NCBI GenBank assembly: GCA_025560025.1
Contig: CP048485.1
Location: 62,001 to 126,000 of the forward strand
Direction: 5' to 3'
Source: Agrobacterium tumefaciens
GTDB lineage: Bacteria; Pseudomonadota; Alphaproteobacteria; Rhizobiales; Rhizobiaceae
DNA: 64,000 nt
Shown: one piece after another, positions 35,420 to 44,709 of the stretch
How the letters are laid out: each line of letters opens with the position of its first letter
Numbering within the stretch: position 1 is the stretch's first letter
Position numbers and translations under genes: made by a program
The notes under the pieces: model-generated
What the model saw: the letters and a program-made list of their open reading frames with translations, nothing else
The model's database searches: none
Told to the model about the DNA's origin: nothing

Positions 35420-36685
35420 ATGGCAGTCATGGAAGGCGATAGTGGATTAAGGCTTTTGGGAAAAAAGCTTCGCCGAAACTGGTTGCCTGTTCTGGTTGTC
35501 AGCATGCTTGCCATCGTGGCGGTCTCGGAGCTTCACACGCCCTATATGCCGGCAATCCTGTGGCTCTGCGCCATCATCGCCATTCTCGCCGTTCGGGAAA
35601 GGCCGGCGGCGGCGAAGGACGAAAACGTGGGCGCGGAAACGGATCAGCCGGAAGTGCCCGGCGAAAACGTCATTTCCGGTGTCCGGGCGGGACTTGCCGT
35701 CCTCGATACGCCCGTCTTCATCCTCGACAGGAATGCCAGCGTGCTGTTTCAGAACGGCGCGGCGGAGCGTGCCTTCGGCCAGCTTCCGGCCGGTGCGCAT
35801 ATTTCCGCCCGGCTGCGTTCGCCTGGCCTGCTGGATGTCATTCGTGAAACCATCGCCACCGGCCAGCCCAATCAGGTCGAGCATTCCGAGCGTTTTCCTT
35901 CCGAGCGGGTCTTTATCGTTCGCATCGCCCGCGCCGATGCGGGCGAGGGGGCGGGTCCGCCATTCTATATCCTGTCGTTCCGCGATGTTTCGGAGCTTCG
36001 CCGCATCGACCGTATGCGCAGCGACTTCGTTGCCAATGCCAGCCATGAATTGCGCACCCCGCTCGCTTCCTTGCGCGGTTTCATCGAAACCATGCAGGGA
36101 CCGGCGCGCAACGATCCGAAAGCGCAGGAACGTTTCCTCGCCATCATGCTGGATCAGGCAACCCGCATGAGCAGGCTGGTGGATGACCTCATGTCCCTTT
36201 CAAGGCTCGAATTGCGCGCCAATATCGCCCCGGACCAGAGGGTTGATCTCGTCCCTGTCATCGGCCATGTGCGCGATGCGCTGCTGCCGCTCGCCGATGA
36301 GCTGGATGTCGATATCACCCTGCATCTGCCGGACCGGCCGGCGGAAGTGCAGGGTGATCGTGACGAGCTGGTGCAGGTATTCCAGAACCTCGTTGAAAAT
36401 GCTTGCAAATATGGGCAGGAAGGCAAAGTCGTTGATGTCTGGCTGCGCGCCGAACCCGGCAAGCCGGTGGAGGTAAGCGTCATCGACAAGGGGCCGGGCA
36501 TTCCCGCCGAACATGTGCCGCGCCTGACGGAGCGTTTTTATCGTGTCAGCGTCGCCGACAGCCGCTCGAAAAAGGGCACGGGTCTCGGGCTTGCCATCGT
36601 CAAGCATATCCTCACCCGTCACCGCGCCCGCCTCATCATTAAATCGGAATTGGGCAGCGGCACGGATTTCACCGTGAGATTCTGA
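35420..36685 (+). CDS. phoR: Phosphate regulon sensor histidine kinase
   Basis: PhoR phosphorylates PhoB when phosphate is low. Two membrane helices (about residues 20-60) are followed by a PAS domain (FILDRNASVLFQNGAAERAF). The kinase core has H-box FVANASHELRTPLASL, N-box FQNLVENACKYG, G1 IDKGPGIP and G2 GTGLGLAI. The 421-residue length is usual in alphaproteobacteria. It heads the pst-pho cluster on the same strand, with its partner phoB at the far end. Confidence 0.93.
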   Translation: MAVMEGDSGLRLLGKKLRRNWLPVLVVSMLAIVAVSELHTPYMPAILWLCAIIAILAVRERPAAAKDENVGAETDQPEVPGENVISGVRAGLAVLDTPVFILDRNASVLFQNGAAERAFGQLPAGAHISARLRSPGLLDVIRETIATGQPNQVEHSERFPSERVFIVRIARADAGEGAGPPFYILSFRDVSELRRIDRMRSDFVANASHELRTPLASLRGFIETMQGPARNDPKAQERFLAIMLDQATRMSRLVDDLMSLSRLELRANIAPDQRVDLVPVIGHVRDALLPLADELDVDITLHLPDRPAEVQGDRDELVQVFQNLVENACKYGQEGKVVDVWLRAEPGKPVEVSVIDKGPGIPAEHVPRLTERFYRVSVADSRSKKGTGLGLAIVKHILTRHRARLIIKSELGSGTDFTVRF

Positions 36686-36746
36686 CATAAAATATGCATC
36701 TGCTTTTAATGTCGTAAATATTTATAAATAAAATCAATAATTTAGA

Positions 36747-36775
36747 TTGTCACAAATCTTTCGTCAAAGTGACAT
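36747..36775 (+). promoter_or_regulatory. Pho box before pstS
   Basis: Three 7-base units at 11-base intervals, TTGTCAC (36747), CTTTCGT (36758) and GTGACAT (36769), are separated by AAAT and CAAA. This matches the PhoB-binding direct-repeat pattern (CTGTCAT with 4-base AT spacers). It lies about 105 bases before the pstS start. Confidence 0.7.
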
Positions 36776-36880
36776 AAAAGGATGGGGCTACGGTGGTTAA
36801 GAAAAGGTCGCCGAGCGCATGCTAAGAGCGATTGCCGCAATCGGCTGCGTCCACAAACAAGCCCACGACGGGAGAGACAA

Positions 36881-37915
36881 ATGAACATCGTAAAATTTTC
36901 CGCAGCAGCTCTGGTGGCTTCTGTCGCCTTCGCTGGCGCCGCCGCTGCTCGCGACCAGATTCAGGTTGCCGGTTCTTCCACTGTTCTGCCCTATGCCAAG
37001 ATCGTTGCCGAGACCTTTGCTGAAACCTTCCCGAACTTTAAGGCTCCGGTTGTTGAATCCGGCGGCACGGGCGGCGGTCTGAAGGCGTTCTGCTCCGGCG
37101 TCGGCGAAGGCACCATCGACATTGCCAACGCTTCGCGCAAGATCAAGAGCGACGAACTGGCCGCCTGTAAGGCTGCTGGCGTTGCCGACGTTCAGGAAGT
37201 GAAGATCGGTTACGACGGTATCGTCTTTGCGATGGACTCTTCCAACAAGGACATCAAGCTTGAGCCGAAGGATCTTTACCTCGCGCTCGCTGCTGAAGTC
37301 GTCAAGGACGGCAAGCTCGTTGCCAACCCCTACAAGAAGTGGTCGGAAGTCAACAAGGAGCTGCCTGACGTCGCGATCGCCGCTTACATCCCGGGTTCCA
37401 AGCACGGCACGCGCGAAGTCTTCGAAGAGAAGATCATGGCTGACGGCTGCAAGGAAGCCGGCGCCACCGACGCCATCAAGACGCTCGTCACCGATGCCAA
37501 GCAGGCTGCCGCCAAGTGCGTTGCAGTCCGTAAGGACGGCGCCGCAGTCGACATCGACGGCGACTACACCGAGACGCTTGCCCGTATCGATGCCAACAAG
37601 ACCGGCCTTGGCGTTTTCGGCCTCGCTTTCTATGAAAACAACGCCGACCGCCTGAAGGTCGCGACTGTTTCGGGCGTCGTTCCGTCCACCGAAACCGTTG
37701 CCAGCGGCAAGTACCCGGTTTCGCGCCCGCTGTTCTTCTACGTGAAGAAGGCTCACCTGGGCGTTATCCCGGGCCTCAAGGAATATGTCGAGTTCTTCGT
37801 TTCCGATGAAATGATCGGCCCGGATTCTCCGCTCGCCAACTACGGCCTCGTTGCCGCTCCGGACAAGGAGCGCGAAGAAATCCGCGCCAAGTTCGCAGCT
37901 GGCGCGTCCATGTAA
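36881..37915 (+). CDS. pstS: Phosphate-binding periplasmic protein
   Basis: A signal peptide (cleavage near AAAARDQ) precedes QVAGSSTVLPYAKIV and ESGGTGGGLKAFC, the phosphate-binding loops of PstS. It captures inorganic phosphate for the PstCAB importer. The gene is strongly biased to high-expression codons. GGGAGAG before ATG 36881 sets the start; the frame is open from 36782. A perfect palindrome after the stop separates it from pstC. Confidence 0.95.
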   Translation: MNIVKFSAAALVASVAFAGAAAARDQIQVAGSSTVLPYAKIVAETFAETFPNFKAPVVESGGTGGGLKAFCSGVGEGTIDIANASRKIKSDELAACKAAGVADVQEVKIGYDGIVFAMDSSNKDIKLEPKDLYLALAAEVVKDGKLVANPYKKWSEVNKELPDVAIAAYIPGSKHGTREVFEEKIMADGCKEAGATDAIKTLVTDAKQAAAKCVAVRKDGAAVDIDGDYTETLARIDANKTGLGVFGLAFYENNADRLKVATVSGVVPSTETVASGKYPVSRPLFFYVKKAHLGVIPGLKEYVEFFVSDEMIGPDSPLANYGLVAAPDKEREEIRAKFAAGASM

Positions 37916-37922
37916 TAAGAAA

Positions 37923-37948
37923 GAGGGGCGCGGCATGCCGCGCCCCTC
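37923..37948 (+). terminator. Palindromic attenuator between pstS and pstC
   Basis: A perfect 26-base GC-rich palindrome (two 13-base arms meeting at GCATGC) follows the pstS stop by seven bases. Without a T-run it more likely stabilises the pstS mRNA end or partly terminates than stops transcription fully. Confidence 0.6.
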
Positions 37949-38187
37949 GTTCCGCTCCGGTGCCCTTCCGCTTTGGTGATTGTCTCCGGTTGACAGTTCC
38001 GATCCATCGTCGTCCACATAATTGTTGATCGATTACAGATGGATAGGATGTATCAACCTTGACGCTTGCCAGACTTTGATCCAGTCAGGCGGCAAGCATC
38101 TCCGGGTGGTTCAGCCGTCTCGTTTTGATGACTTTTTGATTTGCCCGATATCGCACCGTGCTCTTGAGGCACGCCGAGGGAACTCTA

Positions 38188-39672
38188 ATGAACACATCGA
38201 TCCTTTTGTTGATACTGGCGCTGATCGGCATCGGCAGCTACCTGCTCGGCAGCCGCCGTGCCGTTGCCCTGTCTGGCGGGCGTCCCGCCAACATGCATTC
38301 CCGTGCCGGTTATCACGGTTCCTACGCGGTCGTCTGGGCGGTTTTGCCCGCGGCGTTCATTCTTGCCGTCTGGCTCATTGTCAGCCCGCTCGTCGTCACC
38401 TCGGCGGTGCGCGGAAATTTCCCTGAGGATGTGCGGGCGCAATCCGAGGCGCAGCAGAGCCTGACCTATGGCATGGTGACCTCCATCGCCCGTGGCCTTC
38501 AGCGGCTGACGGCGGAGGAAACCGCGCAGGTCGATGCCGATACGGCGGCGGTAAGGCCGCTTCTGGCCTCGAAGGGTGTGGCGATCGCCGGTGATCCCGA
38601 GCGGTTTATGGTCGATGCCGCCCATACGCTCAACGACATGACCTCCACCAGCCGTTTCGCGATGGTCGCCATCGTGCTGTTGGCCGCACTCGGCGGTGCC
38701 GCTTATGCGCTGCGTTCGATTGCACCGCGCTTCCGGGCACGCAACAAGGTCGAGAGGGTCATTCTCGCGGCCCTGCTCGTCGCTTCTTCCATCGCGATCC
38801 TCACGACCATCGGCATCGTTATGTCGATGCTGACGGAAGCGATCCAGTTCTTCACCATGGTTCCGGCCCACCAGTTCTTCTTCGGTACGGTGTGGGATCC
38901 ACGTTTCGCGGCGGCTGGCGCAACCGACTCCTCCGGTCAGTTCGGCCTGATCCCGCTGCTCGCCGGCACACTCTATATCGGTCTCGTCGCCATGCTGGTG
39001 GCTGTTCCGGTCGGCCTGTTTTCGGCAATCTATATGTCGGAATATGCGTCGCCGCGCTTTCGCTCCGTGGCAAAGCCGCTGCTCGAGGTGCTCGCCGGTA
39101 TTCCGACCATTGTCTACGGCTTCTTCGCGCTGACGACGGTTGGTCCTTTCCTCAGAGACATTTCCACGCAGATCAACGGTCTGGCGACGGGTAACTACGC
39201 CAATTTCATCCAGGCGCAGAGCGTCATCACCGCCGGCTTCGTCATGGGTATCATGCTGATCCCCTATGTCTCGTCGCTGTCGGACGATATCATCACCGCC
39301 GTGCCGCGTTCCCTGCGTGACGGTTCCCTCGGCCTCGGCGCCACGCGGTCCGAAACCATCAAGAAGGTCATCGTTCCCGCAGCTCTTCCCGGCATCGTCG
39401 GCGCCGTGCTGATGACGGCATCGCGTGCGATCGGCGAAACCATGATCGTGGTTCTTGCGGCTGGTGTTGCCGCGCGCCTGCAGCTCAACCCCTTCGAACC
39501 GATGACCACGGTAACGGTCAAGATCGTCAGCCAGCTGACCGGCGACCTTGAATTCACCTCGCCGCAGACGCTTGTCGCCTTCGCGCTTGGCATCACGCTT
39601 TTCGCCATCACGCTTTGCCTGAATATCTACGCGCTTTACATCGTGCGCAAATACCGGGAGCAATATGAATGA
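38188..39672 (+). CDS. pstC: Phosphate ABC transporter permease PstC
   Basis: This is one of two channel subunits of the high-affinity phosphate importer. The C-terminal ~300 residues carry six membrane helices and the EAA-like loop LGLGATRSETIKKVIVP. About 190 extra N-terminal residues, with further membrane segments (ILLLILALIGIGSYLL and WAVLPAAFILAVWL), make it 494 residues against ~320 in E. coli, a layout usual in Rhizobiales. It overlaps pstA by ATGA. The upstream start at 38158 is not supported by a ribosome site. Confidence 0.93.
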   Translation: MNTSILLLILALIGIGSYLLGSRRAVALSGGRPANMHSRAGYHGSYAVVWAVLPAAFILAVWLIVSPLVVTSAVRGNFPEDVRAQSEAQQSLTYGMVTSIARGLQRLTAEETAQVDADTAAVRPLLASKGVAIAGDPERFMVDAAHTLNDMTSTSRFAMVAIVLLAALGGAAYALRSIAPRFRARNKVERVILAALLVASSIAILTTIGIVMSMLTEAIQFFTMVPAHQFFFGTVWDPRFAAAGATDSSGQFGLIPLLAGTLYIGLVAMLVAVPVGLFSAIYMSEYASPRFRSVAKPLLEVLAGIPTIVYGFFALTTVGPFLRDISTQINGLATGNYANFIQAQSVITAGFVMGIMLIPYVSSLSDDIITAVPRSLRDGSLGLGATRSETIKKVIVPAALPGIVGAVLMTASRAIGETMIVVLAAGVAARLQLNPFEPMTTVTVKIVSQLTGDLEFTSPQTLVAFALGITLFAITLCLNIYALYIVRKYREQYE

Positions 39673-40988
39673 CCGACATCGTTTCTCCCGCGGCCGGTGC
39701 CGCCGTGAACAAGGCCACGCGCCGTGATATCGGCATCAAGCGCCGCTATGCCGCCGAACGCCGCTTCCGTGCTTATGGAATGGCAGCGATTTCCTTCGGC
39801 CTCATCTTTCTCTTCCTGCTGCTCTGGTCGGTCGTATCCAAGGGTTACACCGCGTTCCAGCAGACGATGATCACCGTTCCGGTCGAGTTCTCCGAACTGA
39901 TCATCGACCCGAAGAATGAGCGTGCCGCCAATCCCGCAAAGCTGATGACGGCCAATTATCCCGTCCTCGCCCGCGATGCGGTTGCCAAGGTTCTCGGCGT
40001 CGCGCCAACGGACCGCGCCGGTCTGCGCGCCGTTAACGTCATGATCTCCGACAGCGTCCGCACCCAGTTGCGCGACATCGTCGTCGCTGATCCTGCCGTT
40101 ATCGGCACCATACGCACCGTCACGCTTCTGGCATCGGGCGATGTGGATAGCGCCTTCAAGGGCCAGGTCGATCTGACGGTGGATGAGGCCAACCGCCGCA
40201 TCTCGAACCAGCAGCTCGGCTGGATGAACCAGCTCGCAGAAGGTGGCCAGCTTGGCAAACATTTCAATACCGGCATCTTCGTTAACGGCAATTCGAGCCG
40301 TCCGGAAGCGGCGGGTGTCGGTGTGGCGCTGATCGGTTCCTTCTATATGATGATGATCGTGCTGGTTCTGTCGCTGCCGATCGGTGTCGCCGCCTCGATC
40401 TATCTCGAGGAATTCGCGCCGAAGAACCGCCTGACGGACCTTATCGAGGTGAACATCAACAATCTCGCGGCCGTTCCCTCCATTGTTTATGGTCTGCTCG
40501 GTCTTTCCGTCTTCATCAACTTCATGGGCTTTCCGCGCTCGGCCTCTCTGGTCGGCGGCCTGGTCCTGACGCTGATGACGCTGCCGACGATCATCATCGC
40601 CACGCGCGCCGCATTGAAGGCCGTACCGCCGTCGATCCGCGCCGCAGCACTCGGCCTCGGCGCCTCCAAGATGCAGACGATCTTCCATCACGTCCTGCCG
40701 CTTGCCATGCCCGGCATTCTGACCGGCACGATCATCGGCCTTGCTCACGCGCTGGGCGAAACGGCGCCGCTGCTCTTGATCGGCATGGTGGCATTCGTTG
40801 CGAATTATCCGACAACGCCGATGGATCCGTCCACGGCTCTGCCGGTGCAGATTTACATGTGGGCGAACGAAGCCGAACGCGCCTTTGTCGAAAGGACATC
40901 CGGCGCTATCATCATCCTGCTTTTGTTCCTCATCGTCATGAATGTTGGCGCAATCCTGTTGCGTCGCCGCTTCGAACGGCGCTGGTAG
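39669..40988 (+). CDS. pstA: Phosphate ABC transporter permease PstA
   Basis: The second channel subunit has the EAA loop AALGLGASKMQTIFHHV and LAHALGETAPLLLIG near the C-terminus. At 439 residues it has a long N-terminal periplasmic insert after the first membrane helix (about residues 65-220), as PstC does. It is coupled to pstC by a 4-base overlap and followed 14 bases later by pstB. Confidence 0.93.
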   Translation: MTDIVSPAAGAAVNKATRRDIGIKRRYAAERRFRAYGMAAISFGLIFLFLLLWSVVSKGYTAFQQTMITVPVEFSELIIDPKNERAANPAKLMTANYPVLARDAVAKVLGVAPTDRAGLRAVNVMISDSVRTQLRDIVVADPAVIGTIRTVTLLASGDVDSAFKGQVDLTVDEANRRISNQQLGWMNQLAEGGQLGKHFNTGIFVNGNSSRPEAAGVGVALIGSFYMMMIVLVLSLPIGVAASIYLEEFAPKNRLTDLIEVNINNLAAVPSIVYGLLGLSVFINFMGFPRSASLVGGLVLTLMTLPTIIIATRAALKAVPPSIRAAALGLGASKMQTIFHHVLPLAMPGILTGTIIGLAHALGETAPLLLIGMVAFVANYPTTPMDPSTALPVQIYMWANEAERAFVERTSGAIIILLLFLIVMNVGAILLRRRFERRW

Positions 40989-41002
40989 AGGGAGATTGAG
41001 CA

Positions 41003-41818
41003 ATGAACATGTTGTCGGAAGCAGCAGTTGAAAAGGCGCTGGACAAGAAAATGAATGAAGTCTCATACAAGATGATCGGCAAGGACGTTTCGGTTTATTA
41101 CGGCGAGAAGCGTGCGCTTTACGACGTGAACCTCAATGTCCGGGAAAACACGGTGACCGCCCTTATCGGCCCGTCCGGTTGCGGAAAATCCACTTTCCTG
41201 CGCACCTTGAACCGTATGAACGATACGATCGACGGTTGCCGGGTCACCGGTAAAATCACGCTCGATACCGACGATATCTACGATCAGGCGATCGACGTCG
41301 TGGAACTGCGCGCCCGCGTGGGCATGGTGTTCCAGAAGCCGAACCCGTTTCCGAAGTCGATTTACGAGAACATCTCCTACGGTCCGCGCATCCATGGTCT
41401 TGCCCGTAACAAGGCGGATATGGACCAGATCGTCGAACACAGCCTGCAGAAGGCCGGCCTGTGGAATGAGGTGAAGGATCGTCTTCACGAATCCGGCACG
41501 GGCCTTTCCGGCGGTCAGCAGCAGCGTCTGTGCATTGCCCGCGCGGTTGCCGTCAGCCCGGAAGTCATCCTGATGGATGAGCCTTGCTCGGCGCTCGATC
41601 CGATCGCGACAGCGAAGGTCGAGGAGCTGATCCACGAGTTGCGTACCAATTACACGATCGTCATCGTCACCCACTCCATGCAGCAGGCGGCGCGCGTTTC
41701 CCAGCGCACGGCCATGTTCCATCTTGGTCATCTTGTCGAGGAAAACGAAACGGACAAGATGTTCACCAATCCGGATGACCAGCGCACGCAGGATTACATC
41801 ATGGGCCGCTTCGGCTGA
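41003..41818 (+). CDS. pstB: Phosphate ABC transporter ATPase
   Basis: PstB powers phosphate import. Walker A is [15 protein letters not shown], signature [14 protein letters not shown], Walker [13 protein letters not shown] and switch His VTHSMQQ. The 271-residue length matches the family. AGGGAG precedes the ATG. Confidence 0.96.
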   Translation: MNMLSEAAVEKALDKKMNEVSYKMIGKDVSVYYGEKRALYDVNLNVRENTVTALIGPSGCGKSTFLRTLNRMNDTIDGCRVTGKITLDTDDIYDQAIDVVELRARVGMVFQKPNPFPKSIYENISYGPRIHGLARNKADMDQIVEHSLQKAGLWNEVKDRLHESGTGLSGGQQQRLCIARAVAVSPEVILMDEPCSALDPIATAKVEELIHELRTNYTIVIVTHSMQQAARVSQRTAMFHLGHLVEENETDKMFTNPDDQRTQDYIMGRFG

Positions 41819-41914
41819 TCCCGGCCGGCGCTTTATCGAAACCGAACAAGACTGGTGCCTCTGCCGTGCCCGCTTCCGGGTCCGCGCATGCAGGCCAAGC
41901 CGGAGGACTAGACC

Positions 41915-42640
41915 ATGACACAGACAACGACCCATTCGCATATCCTGTCGGCCTATGACGACGAATTGAAGTTTCTGACGCGCCGTATCGCCGAAATGGG
42001 CGGTCTTGCCGAGCAGATGTGCGGCGATGCCGTGCGCGCGCTTGTCAATTCCGATGCCGCGCTCGCGCAGAAGGTCATTTCGGACGATACAATTCTCGAC
42101 CACGCCGAACGCGAAATCGGCGACAAGGCCATCGTCACCATCGCCAGGCGTCAGCCGATGGCGGCAGACCTTCGCGAGATCATCGGCACCCTGCGTATCG
42201 CCGCCGATCTCGAACGCGTCGGCGATCTCGGCAAGAACACGGCCAAGCGCGTCATCGCGGTTGCCGGAACCGGTGTGCCGCGCAAGCTCGCGCGCGGTAT
42301 CGAGCATTTGTCGGAACTGGCGCTGGTGCAGCTCAAGGAAGTCCTCGACGTCTATTCCACACGCTCCGCCGAGAAGGCCAATGCCATTCGCGAACGCGAT
42401 GAGGAAATCGACGCCATGTACACGTCGCTCTTCCGTGAGCTTCTGACCTACATGATGGAAGATCCGCGCAACATCACCACCTGCACGCATCTCCTGTTCT
42501 GCGCCAAGAACATCGAGCGTATCGGCGACCATGCCACGAATATCGCTGAAACGATCTACTACATGACCACCGGCAGCCAGCCGGAGGGCGAGCGTCCGAA
42601 GGACGACAGTTCCAACACTCTCGGTTCGGTGACCGAGTAA
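41915..42640 (+). CDS. phoU: Phosphate regulon protein PhoU
   Basis: PhoU couples the Pst transporter to PhoR to keep the regulon off when phosphate is plentiful. The 241-residue product has two PhoU helical repeats, each with the metal-cluster pattern ERVGDLGKNTAKR and ERIGDHATNIAE. CGGAGG lies upstream of the ATG. It is 96 bases after pstB and 31 before phoB. Confidence 0.95.
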   Translation: MTQTTTHSHILSAYDDELKFLTRRIAEMGGLAEQMCGDAVRALVNSDAALAQKVISDDTILDHAEREIGDKAIVTIARRQPMAADLREIIGTLRIAADLERVGDLGKNTAKRVIAVAGTGVPRKLARGIEHLSELALVQLKEVLDVYSTRSAEKANAIRERDEEIDAMYTSLFRELLTYMMEDPRNITTCTHLLFCAKNIERIGDHATNIAETIYYMTTGSQPEGERPKDDSSNTLGSVTE

Positions 42641-42671
42641 CAGACAAGCAGAAGCTTGCGGAGTTCAGTAT

Positions 42672-43355
42672 ATGGTGCCCAAGATTGCAGTTGTGGAAGA
42701 CGAGGAAGCGCTGAGCGTCCTGCTTCGTTACAATCTCGAGGCTGAGGGATACGACGTCGACACGATACCCCGTGGCGATGAGGCGGAAATCAGGCTGCAG
42801 GAGCGTATTCCGGATCTTCTCATCCTGGACTGGATGCTGCCCGGCGTATCCGGTATCGAACTCTGCCGTCGTTTGAGAATGCGGCCGGAAACCGAGCGCC
42901 TGCCCATCATCATGCTGACGGCGCGCGGTGAGGAAAGCGAGCGGGTTCGTGGTCTTGCCACCGGCGCAGATGACTATGTCGTCAAGCCGTTCTCGACCCC
43001 GGAACTCATGGCCCGCGTCAAGGCCATGCTGCGCCGGGCCCGTCCCGAGGTTCTCTCATCGGTGCTGAAATGCGGTGATATCGAACTGGATCGCGAGACC
43101 CATCGCGTTCACCGCAAAAGCCGCGAAGTGCGCCTCGGCCCGACGGAATTCCGCCTGCTGGAGTTTTTGATGACATCGCCGGGCAGGGTCTTCTCCCGTT
43201 CACAATTGCTGGATGGCGTCTGGGGTCACGATATCTATGTCGACGAGCGCACCGTCGACGTGCATGTCGGACGCCTGCGCAAAGCCCTGAATTTCTCCCA
43301 TATGCAGGATGTCATCCGCACCGTGCGTGGCGCTGGATATTCGATGGAAGCCTGA
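42672..43355 (+). CDS. phoB: Phosphate regulon response regulator
   Basis: The receiver domain has the acidic pocket VEDEEAL, the phosphorylated Asp in LLILDWMLPG and the conserved Lys in YVVKPFS. The C-terminal winged helix of OmpR/PhoB type includes RLGPTEFRLLEFL and DERTVDVHVGRLRKAL. It binds Pho boxes such as the one before pstS. It ends the cluster that begins with its kinase phoR. Confidence 0.96.
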   Translation: MVPKIAVVEDEEALSVLLRYNLEAEGYDVDTIPRGDEAEIRLQERIPDLLILDWMLPGVSGIELCRRLRMRPETERLPIIMLTARGEESERVRGLATGADDYVVKPFSTPELMARVKAMLRRARPEVLSSVLKCGDIELDRETHRVHRKSREVRLGPTEFRLLEFLMTSPGRVFSRSQLLDGVWGHDIYVDERTVDVHVGRLRKALNFSHMQDVIRTVRGAGYSMEA

Positions 43356-43400
43356 GCGGAACTGAAACCTGTAGTTTCATTCGGATTACTCAGAAATCAG

Positions 43401-43435
43401 AAGGCCCGAAACCGGAATGGTGTCGGGCCTTTCGA
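43401..43435 (+). terminator. Terminator after phoB
   Basis: AAGGCCCGA (43401-43409) pairs with TCGGGCCTT, followed by TCGATTTTG. Confidence 0.75.
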
Positions 43436-43684
43436 TTTTGAACCTTCCGCAAATAGGGCGCCCTCGTCCTTTTTGGAAGGGCGGCAGACGGTCCGCTGAA
43501 ATCCGGATTAAGCGGTGAAACCTGACAGGGATGAAAAAAGGATGCGGCACGCCGCGGACGAATTCAGAGCATTTGCAGCAAGGGCGCGTTGCAGCTGTAA
43601 GTTCGCAGAGCGCGCAAGAGCAAGGATTGGCAACGCTTCTTGAACAACACGTGCTCCAAGTCGGAACCACCTTGGGTTTTGCCA

Positions 43685-43717
43685 TAAAAAAAACGGGCCC
43701 GAAGGCCCGTAGTTTTT
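43685..43717 (-). terminator. Terminator after gcrA
   Basis: On the minus strand ACGGGCC, loop TTCG, GGCCCGT is followed by eight Ts, a strong rho-independent signal 30 bases after the gcrA stop. Confidence 0.9.
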
Positions 43718-43742
43718 GAGTGCTGATAACGTGCCGCAACAC

Positions 43743-44276
43743 TCAAGCCTTGCGGCGCTCGCTTACCGGCTGATAGGCGAGCTTCGCATGGAACTTGCAA
43801 TAGGGCGAGGATTCCAGCGCTTCACAACCGCAGAAATGGAAGTCGTCCTTCAGCGGATCGCCAACCGGCCACTTGCAGGTGCGCTCGGTCAGTTCCGTCA
43901 AGGTCAGGCGACGGGAAATCGGCGTAACAACGTTTTTGGAAGGAACGTAATCGAGAACCTGTGCCGTCTCGATGTCGATCTCCTCGTGCAGTGCGGTCGC
44001 CGCGTTCGAACGGGTGAGAACCCGTGCCGGTGCCGCGTTGACGCGTGCCGCGAAAGTCGTCGCGCGCGGTGCAGGTGCGGCTGTGCGCTTGGGCGCGGAA
44101 CGCGCCGAAGTAACCGGGCCGCCAGCCTTGACGCGTCCTGGCAGGTTGAGACGATGGACCTTGCCGATCACGGCGTTACGGCTGACGCCGCCCAGCTGCG
44201 CCGCAATCTGGCTGGCGCTAAGCCCTTCGGACCACAATTTCTTGAGTTTCTCGACTCGCTCGTCTGTCCAGTTCAT
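43743..44276 (-). CDS. gcrA: Cell-cycle regulator GcrA
   Basis: GcrA is an alphaproteobacterial sigma-70 cofactor that recognises promoters carrying CcrM-methylated GANTC. The N-terminal helix-turn-helix is complete (WTDERVEKLKKLW, then LGGVSRNAVIGKVHRL). A variable Ala/Pro/Arg-rich linker leads to the C-terminal domain with CKWPVGDP and FCGCEALESSPYCKFHAKLAY, which binds sigma. Length (177) is typical. The upstream region is rich in GANTC sites, which suggests self or cell-cycle control. Confidence 0.95.
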   Translation of the reverse strand: MNWTDERVEKLKKLWSEGLSASQIAAQLGGVSRNAVIGKVHRLNLPGRVKAGGPVTSARSAPKRTAAPAPRATTFAARVNAAPARVLTRSNAATALHEEIDIETAQVLDYVPSKNVVTPISRRLTLTELTERTCKWPVGDPLKDDFHFCGCEALESSPYCKFHAKLAYQPVSERRKA

Positions 44277-44709
44277 GCCGCTTCTCCGCTTGTCGCGTAT
44301 ATTTTTTCGGCAGAATCCTTCTCCGTCTCGCGGGCGTGCCGCAAGCGTGGTTTCCGCCGGATTTTTGGTGACTAGTTCCGCCGCAATGCAGTCTAGTAAT
44401 TAGCGATTAACCTAGTGCCACGCAGACTCCGTGGCAAGAGTCGGGGGAATCATCTGGAATCGATTTTCCGGTTTTCCCCAACTTGCTGGCGAGTTGAGTC
44501 TGAAAGGCAACACCTTGGGGCTCATCGGCCGTCGCATACTAGGGCTTGAGAAGCCCGGGAAATGCGGACTTTTGTTGACATCGGCAAACGAAGTGACAAT
44601 AGTGCCCCTGCCGCCGCAAGGCGGCATTTTTGATTTTCAGGCGAGGGATAACCCTCAAAGCCTATTGACAACCGTCTGACAGCGCATCCGCGCAAGGAGT
44701 GATACAGCC
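44277..44709. promoter_or_regulatory. gcrA-argD intergenic region with a GANTC cluster
   Basis: This 433-base gene-free stretch drives gcrA (minus) and argD (plus). GANTC occurs at 44313, 44425, 44438, 44447, 44457 and 44496; five of the six lie within 76 bases. Nested inverted repeats are present, TGCCACG...CGTGGCA (44416-44436) and GACTC...GAGTC (44425-44442). A TTAACC half-site of the CtrA type sits at about 44407. Confidence 0.6.

Larger units (their letters stand above)
43356..43742. other. Intergenic region between phoB and gcrA
   Basis: No convincing gene is seen. The region holds the terminators of phoB (43401-43435) and gcrA (43685-43717). A 62-codon open frame (43531-43719) reads into the gcrA terminator and has no family resemblance or ribosome site, so it is not annotated. 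Confidence 0.6.

Noticed and set aside
43531..43719. 62-codon open frame between phoB and gcrA
   Set aside because: It reads into the gcrA terminator, lacks a ribosome site and resembles no family.
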